DNA of 64,000 bases from Pseudomonas oleovorans subsp. oleovorans (lineage in GTDB: Bacteria; Pseudomonadota; Gammaproteobacteria; Pseudomonadales; Pseudomonadaceae), in assembly GCF_002197815.1 (NCBI RefSeq), contig NZ_NIUB01000018.1:38329-102328 (forward strand), given 5' to 3'. The first letter of the stretch is position 1. The number at the start of each line of letters is the position of its first letter. The notes under the pieces were generated by a model. That model was not told where the DNA came from. It made no database searches and saw only the letters and a list, made by a program, of their open reading frames with translations. Both the position numbers and the translations under genes were made by a program. Shown one piece after another: positions 56,520 through 64,000 of this stretch.

Positions 56520-58301
56520 TCAGCCCTGCTGCAAATGCCCGTAGAGCTTGGCGTACAGGCCACCTTCGGCGATCAGCTGCTGGTGGTCGCCATCCTCGGC
56601 GACGCTGCCGCCATCGAACACCAGCACGCGGTCGGCCTGTTTCACCGCGCTCAGACGGTGGGCGATGATCAGCGTGGTGCGGCCGTTCAAGAACTGCGCC
56701 AGCGCTTCGTGCAAGGCGTACTCGGTGGCTGCATCCAGCGCCGAGGTAGCCTCGTCGAGAATCACCACCTTGGGCTCGGCCAGCACCATGCGGGCGATCG
56801 CCAGGCGCTGACGCTGGCCCCCGGACAGGCGCACGCCGCTGCGCCCGACCACGCTGTCCAGGCCCTGCGGCAGCGCCTGGATGGTCGGCGCCAGCTGGGC
56901 GATCTCCAGCGCGCGCCAGCAATCCTCGTCGCTGCGCTCACGACCCATGGTCAGGTTGGCACGCACCGTGTCGTTGAACAGTGCCGGGTGCTGCAACACC
57001 ACAGCGACATTGTCACGCACGCAGTCCAGGCCGATCTCCTCCAGCGCGCTGCCGCCGAAGCGGATGCTGCCAGCCTGTGGCGTATAAAGGCCCAGCAGCA
57101 GCTGCACCAGGGTGCTCTTGCCGCCGCCAGAGGCGCCGACTATGGCGACCTTCTCACCCGCGCCGATGGACAGATCGAGACGATCCAGCACTGGCTCCTC
57201 GCCATAGCCGAAGGTCAACCCGCGCACCTCAATACCCACCGTGTCGCGCCCCTTGAAAGGGTCGACGCGCCCGTCGTACTGCGGCTCGTCCTTGCGTGCC
57301 AGCAGCTCGTTGATCCGCGTCAGCGCGCCACCTGCGGCATAGAAGGCGTACTGCAGGCTGAGCAGCTGCTCGACCGGGCCGATCATGAACCACAGGTAGC
57401 TGAACACCGCGAGCATCTGGCCGATCGACAGGTCGGAGAACAGCACGGTGAGCATCGCCGCCGCGCGGAACACATCGATACCGAACTGGAACAGCAGGCC
57501 GCTGGCACGGTTGGAGGCATCGCTCTTCCACTGCGAGGCCACGGCGTAGTCACGCACCTCGCGCGCGCGCACGCCGAGGCGGCCAAGGAAGTAGCCCTGG
57601 CGATTGCCGGCGCGCACCTCCTGAATCGCCTCCAGGGTCTCGGTCAGCGCCTGGGTGAAGCGCGAGGTGCTGTCGTTCTCCAGCTTCTTCAGGTGCTTGA
57701 CCTTCTTGCCCAGCAGCACGGTGGCGTAGATCACCAGCGGGTTGAACAGCAGGATCAGCAAGGCCAGTTGCCAGTGCATCCAGATCAGGATGGCCGAGGT
57801 GCCGACCAGGGTCAGCACCGCCACCAGAAAGCGGCTGAGGGTCTCGCCGACGAACTTGTCCAGAGTGTCCAGATCGGTGACCAGGTGGGTGGTCACGGTG
57901 CCGCTACCCAGGCTCTCGTACTCGCCGAGGGAGATGCGCTTGAGGCGCTCGATCAGGCGCATACGGATACGGTAGACGATGTCTTTCGACAACCTGGCGA
58001 ACAGCCGCGCCTGCAAGACGTTGAAGATCAGCGCCGAGCCTCGCAGCAGCAGGGTCAGCACCAGCATCAGGCCGATATAGCCGGCTGCCGTTTCCCACTC
58101 GGTCGGGAGGAAGTTGTCCATCACCTTGAGCGCCGCGTCTCCGTCATGCAGCAGCACTTCGTCCACCAGCAGCGGCAACAGCAACGGGATCGGCACGCTG
58201 CACAGGGTCGCCAGCACGGCGACCAGGTTGGCCAGGATCAGCGCTTTCTTGTGATGCAGGGCCAGGCGACGGATTTCTGCCCAGCTCAACCGATCAGGCA
58301 T
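56520..58301 (-). CDS. ABC transporter, fused membrane and ATPase domains
   Basis: A half-transporter exporter of 593 residues. Six hydrophobic helices span about 20-315. The ATPase has Walker A GASGGGKST (389-397), the signature LSGGQRQRLAIARM, Walker B VVILDEATSAL, and the H-loop in TTLIIAHRLSAVKQAD. The MsbA/MdlB-like type exports lipids or drugs; substrate unknown. It overlaps the DsbA-like gene by 8 nt, so both are one operon. In P. aeruginosa a similar ABC gene lies at this place. Confidence 0.93.
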   Translation of the reverse strand: MPDRLSWAEIRRLALHHKKALILANLVAVLATLCSVPIPLLLPLLVDEVLLHDGDAALKVMDNFLPTEWETAAGYIGLMLVLTLLLRGSALIFNVLQARLFARLSKDIVYRIRMRLIERLKRISLGEYESLGSGTVTTHLVTDLDTLDKFVGETLSRFLVAVLTLVGTSAILIWMHWQLALLILLFNPLVIYATVLLGKKVKHLKKLENDSTSRFTQALTETLEAIQEVRAGNRQGYFLGRLGVRAREVRDYAVASQWKSDASNRASGLLFQFGIDVFRAAAMLTVLFSDLSIGQMLAVFSYLWFMIGPVEQLLSLQYAFYAAGGALTRINELLARKDEPQYDGRVDPFKGRDTVGIEVRGLTFGYGEEPVLDRLDLSIGAGEKVAIVGASGGGKSTLVQLLLGLYTPQAGSIRFGGSALEEIGLDCVRDNVAVVLQHPALFNDTVRANLTMGRERSDEDCWRALEIAQLAPTIQALPQGLDSVVGRSGVRLSGGQRQRLAIARMVLAEPKVVILDEATSALDAATEYALHEALAQFLNGRTTLIIAHRLSAVKQADRVLVFDGGSVAEDGDHQQLIAEGGLYAKLYGHLQQG

Positions 58302-58926
58302 GGGCAGCGCGCTCCAGCCAGCGGCCGAGCAGCGGCGCCAGCACCTCCAGCGGTTGATAGCCGTTGGTCAGCAGCGCCAGCTGGCCGTCGCGCTCCGCCA
58401 GCAAAGTAGGGAAGCCGGCGATGCCCAGATCCTGTACCCAGGTGAAGTCGGCAGCAGTCGCCTCCTGCATGGCCTGACTGTCGAAGGCTTCGGCGAACTC
58501 GATGCGCGGGATGCCCGCCTGCTCGGCCAGTTGCACCAGCACGCTGGCCTGGGTGACGTCGGCGCCCTCGGTGTAGAAGGCTTGCTGAACTAGTTTGAGC
58601 AGCGTCCAGGCGCTGGCAGCATCGAGCTGGCGCGCGGTGACCAGGGCACGGCAGGCTGGCTCGGTGTCGTACACCAGCCCCTCAGGCAGGCCGCGGTCGA
58701 AGTCGAACAGCTGCCCGGTACTGGCGTTGACCGCCTGCCAGTAACCCAGATAGCGCACCCGCGCTGCGGCATTTATGGCCAGCTGATCACGACGTAGCCC
58801 GCCCGTCACGATCTGCAGTGGTACGCCATCGACAGCCGCCTGCTCGGCCAGTGCTTCGACCACCGGGGCGAAACCCCAGCACCAGGAGCACATCGGGTCC
58901 ATCACGTAGAGCAGGCGGCTAGCCAT
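58294..58926 (-). CDS. DsbA family (FrnE-like) oxidoreductase
   Basis: A 210-residue thioredoxin-fold protein. The active site is CSWC (residues 13-16) in YVMDPMCSWCWGFAPVVEAL, and the cis-proline loop is GIAGFPTLLAERDG. The large helical insertion includes LVYDTEPACRALVTARQLD. There is no signal peptide, so it should act in the cytoplasm like FrnE. Between trhO (3 bp upstream) and the ABC exporter (8-nt overlap). Confidence 0.9.
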   Translation of the reverse strand: MASRLLYVMDPMCSWCWGFAPVVEALAEQAAVDGVPLQIVTGGLRRDQLAINAAARVRYLGYWQAVNASTGQLFDFDRGLPEGLVYDTEPACRALVTARQLDAASAWTLLKLVQQAFYTEGADVTQASVLVQLAEQAGIPRIEFAEAFDSQAMQEATAADFTWVQDLGIAGFPTLLAERDGQLALLTNGYQPLEVLAPLLGRWLERAAHA

Positions 58927-58929
58927 GGG

Positions 58930-59868
58930 TCAGGCCTTGTTCAGTTGGCGGGGGTCGCGGCCAATGGGGTGCGGCTGGTTGCGCGCACGCGCCAGTTCGA
59001 TCTGCTTCTGCCGCTCGCGGGCGCTTTCACGGGTTTTCTCCGGCAGCGAATCCCAGCAATGCGGACAGCTGACGCCGGGGCTGTAGAACTCGGACTGGCG
59101 GTCTTCCACGGAGATCGGTGTGCGGCAGGCGTGACACTGATCGTAGTCGCCCTCGGAGAGGTCATGACGCACGGTCACACGATTATCGAAGACGAAGCAG
59201 TCGCCCTGCCACTTGGTCTCTTGCTGCGGTACTTCCTCGAGGTATTTAAGGATGCCGCCCTTGAGGTGATAGACCTCCTCGAACCCCTCGCCGAGCATGT
59301 AGCTGGAGGCCTTCTCGCAGCGAATACCGCCGGTGCAGAACATCGCCACCTTCTTGTGTTTGCTCGGGTCGAAGTGGGCCTTGATGTACTCGGGGAACTC
59401 GCGGAACGACTTGGTCTTGGGGTCGATGGCGCCCTCGAAGGTACCGATGGCCACCTCATAGTCGTTGCGGGTATCGATCAGCAGCACTTCGGGATCAGAG
59501 ATCAGGGCGTTCCAGTCCTGCGGCTCGACGTAGGTACCGACGCGCTGGTTGGGGTCGACACCGGGCACGCCGAGGGTGACGATTTCCTTCTTCAGCTTGA
59601 CCTTGGTGCGATAGAACGGCTGTTCATCGCAATAGGATTCCTTGTGGTCGATATCGGCCAGACGGGCATCCTGGCGGAACCAGGCGAGCAGTGCATCGAT
59701 GGCGGTGCGGCTACCGGAGACGGTGCCGTTGATGCCCTCTTCGGCGAGCAGCAGGGTGCCCTTGATGCCGTTGTCGAGCAGGGTTTGCAGCAGAGGTTCA
59801 CGCAGCGCCTGGTAATCTGGCAGGGAGACGAATTTATACAACGCCGCGACGACGATCTTGTCGGTCAT
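58930..59868 (-). CDS. trhO: tRNA uridine(34) hydroxylase
   Basis: TrhO/YceA makes 5-hydroxyuridine at tRNA position 34 using molecular oxygen; 312 residues. The N-terminal acylphosphatase-like domain has [20 protein letters not shown]; the rhodanese domain carries Cys178 in [20 protein letters not shown] with a second Cys184. The C-terminus has four Cys in CHACRTP and CPHCWDS, a likely zinc site. Length is normal. Confidence 0.93.
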   Translation of the reverse strand: MTDKIVVAALYKFVSLPDYQALREPLLQTLLDNGIKGTLLLAEEGINGTVSGSRTAIDALLAWFRQDARLADIDHKESYCDEQPFYRTKVKLKKEIVTLGVPGVDPNQRVGTYVEPQDWNALISDPEVLLIDTRNDYEVAIGTFEGAIDPKTKSFREFPEYIKAHFDPSKHKKVAMFCTGGIRCEKASSYMLGEGFEEVYHLKGGILKYLEEVPQQETKWQGDCFVFDNRVTVRHDLSEGDYDQCHACRTPISVEDRQSEFYSPGVSCPHCWDSLPEKTRESARERQKQIELARARNQPHPIGRDPRQLNKA

Positions 59869-60011
59869 GAGGGGTTTCCTTCAGTAGTCGCCCACGTAAA
59901 GGGCGGACTGGTGGCACATGAAAAACGCCGGCTCAGCTGGCCGGCGCAGACGCGATTGTAGCAAAGCGTGCAATCGCCGGGGTGGCTTGGCGACAGGACG
60001 CGACAGCCTGT

Positions 60012-60063
60012 CACGTAGCCTGGGTGCAATCCGGGAAATAATCGCTGCCGCGGATTGGGCTAC
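60012..60063. repeat. GTAGCC...CAATCCGGG repeat between trhO and the bolA-like gene
   Basis: GTAGCCTGGGTGCAATCCGG and GCGGATTGGGCTAC form an imperfect hairpin. The rest of the approximately 195-bp gap has no gene. Confidence 0.65.
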
Positions 60064-60064
60064 A

Positions 60065-60358
60065 TCAATGACCGCCGCGGCAGGTCGGCGAGGCCGGCGC
60101 CACGCCCTGCGCTGCCCACTCCTCGGGGGTGTAGGTGTGCAGGGCCAGGGCATGGATCTGTCCCATCAGCTCGCCCACCGTGGCATAGACCTTCTGATGC
60201 CGCTTGACTGCGTTCAGGCCGGCGAACAGTGGACTGACGATCACCGCCTTGTAGTGGGTTTCCAGGCCACGGCTGTGCATATGGCTCTCGTCCAGTACCT
60301 CGAGATGCTCGGGCTGCAGGTCAGCGAGGGCAGTGACGATCAGGTCTTGCTTGGACAT
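60065..60358 (-). CDS. BolA family protein
   Basis: A 97-residue member of the BolA/IbaG family that pairs with monothiol glutaredoxins in Fe-S and iron regulation. The core reads LEVLDESHMHSRGLETHYKA and VIVSPLFAGLNAVKRHQKVY, with the conserved histidine in RHQ, then LHTYTPEEWAAQG. The start is at MSKQDL; four upstream codons are possible but less likely. Probably one transcript with the DUF2059 gene 11 bp upstream. Confidence 0.92.
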   Translation of the reverse strand: MSKQDLIVTALADLQPEHLEVLDESHMHSRGLETHYKAVIVSPLFAGLNAVKRHQKVYATVGELMGQIHALALHTYTPEEWAAQGVAPASPTCRGGH

Positions 60359-60369
60359 CTTGGACTCCA

Positions 60370-60867
60370 TCAGGGCTGTTTTGGCAAACCGAGCTCGTTG
60401 CTCATGTCGGTCAGCAGCTTGTTCACTTCAGGTACGGCCGCTTCCAGCTTGCTCTGGGTGATCTGCGCGGATTGCGCGGTCAGCGTCGGCATCTTCTGCA
60501 GCACCTTCTGCCCCAACGGCGACTCGTAGAAGGCGATCAGGTCCTTGAGCTCCTGCTCGTTGAAGTTGCTGGTGTAGAGCTTGACCATGTCCGGCTTCAG
60601 CTTGTCCCAGCCGACGGCCTTGTCCAGCGCGGCATTGGCCTTGGCCTGATAGCTTTCCAGCACGGCCTTCTTGCCATTCGGCGCCTCGGCGAAACGCTGG
60701 GCGAACATCTGCTGCACCTGGCCGTACACCGGTACCGTCAGCCTGTCGGCATTGGCCAGTTTGAGAAAACGCTCGGCATCGGCGGCGTGGCTGGCAGCAT
60801 CGGCCATGGCCAGGGATGCGCTCGCGCTGAGCAGAACGGCGGTGCAGAGTTTGGAAAAACGGAGCAT
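60370..60867 (-). CDS. DUF2059 domain periplasmic protein
   Basis: A 165-residue secreted protein. A signal peptide ends near ...SLAMADA (residue 24). The mature helical part includes QVQQMFAQRFAEAPNGKKAV, DMVKLYTSNFNEQELKDLIA and FYESPLGQKVLQKMPTLTAQ, the DUF2059 pattern with the FYxSPxGQK motif. Function unknown. Cotranscribed with the BolA protein. Confidence 0.9.
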   Translation of the reverse strand: MLRFSKLCTAVLLSASASLAMADAASHAADAERFLKLANADRLTVPVYGQVQQMFAQRFAEAPNGKKAVLESYQAKANAALDKAVGWDKLKPDMVKLYTSNFNEQELKDLIAFYESPLGQKVLQKMPTLTAQSAQITQSKLEAAVPEVNKLLTDMSNELGLPKQP

Positions 60868-60986
60868 GGAGAGCGTCCAGAGGTTGTGAATGAGTCTGGG
60901 TAGACTACGAAGGCGGCATTTTGTGCCCTGCGCGGAAATCCCTCAAGCGATGCGCGTTGTGCGCTGGCTCACACCCGTCATGTTGA

Positions 60987-61699
60987 CCGGCGCACCCACT
61001 GGTCAGTTGCCAACTGCCCGAGCTGCCGCTGGAGAGCCACGCCTTCAGCCACTCTCGCCTGCAATTGCGCATCGATGAGCACCCCGGACGCCTGCGCATC
61101 ACCGCTGCCGCCCCGGATATCGGCGGCCAGCCCCTGCAGGTGGCCCTGGACATTCAGCGCCCTGCCCATCTGCAATCGGTCAACCTGATCGCGCCCTTGC
61201 AACATGGCGGCTTTCATGCCACCTGTCGGCAGTCTGCAGTTGGGCGGTAAGCATTACAGCTGCGTGCCGGGCCAGAGCTTCGCCGCACTGGACTTCGGTC
61301 GCGGCGCCTGGCCGCTGAACACTTACTGGCAGCGGGCAGCATTCGCTGCAGCGGGCGGCATCGCCGGCAACTTCGGTGCTGGCTGGCTCGATCACAGCGG
61401 CCTGTCGAAAAATTCCCTGTGGTTCGGCGGTAAAGTGCAACTGCTCGACAGCCCCCTGCATATCGAGCGCAGTTCACAGGCGCCACTGGCCCCCTGGCGC
61501 CTGGACAGCGAAGATGATTGCGTGGCGCTGCGCTTCACGCCCCGCCAACTGCACAAGGTCTGCCCAAACTCGGCCCTTCCACGCCAGCACCGTACAGCGC
61601 TTCGGTCATTACCAAGGCGTGCTGCGCGGCCCCAAAGGCGAGCGCGTGCCGGTGGACGGAGCGCTGGGCTGGCCGGGTGATACCCACGCCCGCTGGTAG
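60987..61699 (+). pseudogene. DUF2804 family protein, frameshifted
   Basis: Three frames must be joined. The first gives LPELPLESHAFSHSRLQLRI and ITAAAPDIGGQPLQVALDIQ; the second, from about 61,210, GSLQLGGKHYSCVPGQSFAA and LDFGRGAWPLNTYWQRAAFA; the third the end ...VDGALGWPGDTHARW. The order and wording fit DUF2804, but the N-terminal third is also missing. In P. aeruginosa an intact homologue lies at the matching place between the DUF2059 gene and fumC (from memory). Confidence 0.8.
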
Positions 61700-61804
61700 T
61701 CGCCCGTTCACAGGCTCCAATCAACCTTATAGATAAGTTGTGGAACCAGTCTTCGGCGGCACGACCTAAACTGTCAGCAACCTTGCACTTGCCCGGAGAA
61801 CGCC

Positions 61805-63191
<1,387 letters not shown>

Positions 63192-63199
<8 letters not shown>

Positions 63200-63809
63200 A
63201 GGCAAAAGCGGCGCTACACCGCTGGAAGGCGATGGCAAACGCATTCTGTTGATTCTCGGCACACCGAAACAGAACAGTTTCTGCCACGCGCTGGCCGAGG
63301 CTTACAGCCAGGGCGCGCGCAGCAGAGGCCACGTCGTCCGCCAGTTGAAACTGGGCGAGATGCAGTTCGACCCGATCCTGCGCGACGGCTATGAGCAGAG
63401 CCAGAGCCTGGAGCCGGATCTGCTCGAGGCCCAGCGCCTGATCCACTGGGCCGAACATCTGGTGTTCGTCTACCCGGTCTGGTGGGGCGGTGTTCCAGCG
63501 CTGCTCAAGGGCTTCTTCGACCGGGTGTTCCTGCCTGGTTTCGCTTTCAAGTACCGCAACCGCTCGCAACTCTGGGACAAGCTGCTCACGGGGCGCAGCG
63601 CCGACCTGCTGGTGACCCTGGACACGCCGCGCTGGTACTTCCGCTGGGTCTACGGCGCCCCGGCGCATCGGCAGATGGTGCGCACCATTCTCGGTTTCTG
63701 CGGGATCAGGACCCGCCGCCTGGCTGAGTTCGCCCCGGTGCGCCCGTCCAATGAGGAACAGCGCCAAGGCTGGCTGCGCAAGGCCGAAACACTGGGCAGC
63801 AAGGCGTAG
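63192..63809 (+). CDS. NAD(P)H-dependent oxidoreductase, flavodoxin-like fold
   Basis: A 205-residue flavin reductase of the quinone oxidoreductase (NQO/MdaB-like) type. [20 protein letters not shown] (first strand, phosphate loop) and [20 protein letters not shown] with [12 protein letters not shown] are characteristic. Translation probably couples to fumC through the 8-nt overlap. A role in quinone or redox homeostasis is inferred from the family. Confidence 0.9.
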
Positions 63810-63895
63810 CCCAATGAGATGGACTCCTCCCTCCTACGGCGTCATTGCGCCAGACTGAAGGTTGTAAAACAAGCAATCCCGGAGGGGGAGCCCGC
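63810..63895 (+). other. left end of an IS110-type element and its insertion point
   Basis: 86 bp between the oxidoreductase stop and the transposase start. It begins CCCAATGAGATGGACTCC and has a GGAGGGGGAG Shine-Dalgarno. With the preceding bases it reads GTAGCCCAATG, the first half of the GTAGCCC-ATGCAATCCGGG repeat family, suggesting insertion into such a repeat. The guide RNA known from IS110 elements might come from here, but I cannot show it. Confidence 0.45.
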
Positions 63896-64000
63896 ATGAA
63901 ACTTAAACGCATAGGCGTGGATTTGGCAAAGCAGGTTTTTCAAGTTCATGGTGTCGACAGCCATGAGCAGGTCAAATGCCGCAAGCAACTCAAACGGCAT
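63896..64000 (+). CDS. IS110-family transposase, partial (N-terminus)
   Basis: Only 35 codons are in the window. MKLKRIGVDLAKQVFQVHGV carries the first acidic residue of the DEDD RuvC-like domain (D9) typical of IS110/IS1111 transposases. The frame is open to the right edge. RNA-guided target choice is known for the family; intactness of this copy is unknown. Confidence 0.85.
   Translation, partial: MKLKRIGVDLAKQVFQVHGVDSHEQVKCRKQLKRH

Noticed and set aside
56535..58409. 624-codon plus-strand open frame opposite the ABC transporter
   Set aside because: His/Gln/Ala-rich translation typical of antisense to a GC-rich gene; the opposite strand has all ABC motifs.

Overview
The window looks like a chromosomal segment of a high-GC Pseudomonas, probably near the P. 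mendocina/P. oleovorans group; I inferred this from gene content and did not test it. Several blocks follow gene orders I know from P. aeruginosa: the cob operon ending in an MFS gene and a regulator; moeA-moaB-mobA with a YgdR-like lipoprotein and tRNA-Pro; DUF2058-mazG-relA-rlmD-cysM, a two-component pair, gacS, (ldhA) and dinB; and hpd through an ABC exporter, bolA, DUF2059, DUF2804 and fumC to an oxidoreductase. Here these blocks are joined in one 64-kb stretch.

Layout. 1-10,320: a minus-strand operon for late cobalamin synthesis (cobO, cobB, bluB, cbiB, cobD, cobQ, cobU, cobT, cobC, cobS) behind a cobalamin riboswitch, then a MarR regulator and a partial MFS transporter. 10,366-14,810: an HNH protein, two NlpC/P60 lipoproteins, molybdenum cofactor genes and a small lipoprotein. 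14,938-21,300: a tRNA-Pro followed by an accessory zone with a MITE, a broken IS5-type element, an ABM protein divergent from a GlxA-like regulator with a perfect 33-bp palindrome at its start, an IS66 scrap, a gutted aldehyde dehydrogenase, an Old Yellow Enzyme and a luciferase-like oxidoreductase. 21,475-25,600: glutaredoxin-like and DUF5610 proteins, an OprD porin, Rof and a DUF2058 protein.

25,884-39,129: mazG, relA, rlmD and cysM, a sensor/regulator pair, gacS, an ldhA remnant, a zinc-ribbon protein, a META lipoprotein and dinB. 39,130-43,015: a decayed insertion at the 5' end of dinB holding fragments of an ABC ATPase, a SNF2 helicase, an IS21 element and a LysR regulator, plus an intact zinc-type dehydrogenase and a truncated MITE. 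43,160-47,330: two initiator tRNA genes, a b561-type cytochrome, rimO, a degenerate pseudouridine synthase, a small secreted protein and trmO. 47,366-51,096: a chemoreceptor split by one amber codon and a sodium symporter.

51,186-55,224: tyrosine/homogentisate catabolism (hpd, hmgA, fahA, maiA) beside a broken LysR gene. 56,520-63,809: an ABC exporter, a DsbA-like protein, trhO, a BolA protein, DUF2059, a frameshifted DUF2804 gene, fumC and an NADPH-type oxidoreductase. The window ends inside an IS110-type element.

Most genes are ordinary housekeeping or metabolic genes. The most unusual structures are a MITE-like element inside the cobalamin riboswitch, a related element between relA and rlmD, a dinB gene apparently cut from its native start by an insertion, a MITE sharing termini with a nearby IS, and many deletion-type pseudogenes. 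I found no CRISPR array, prophage, secretion system or toxin-antitoxin pair.
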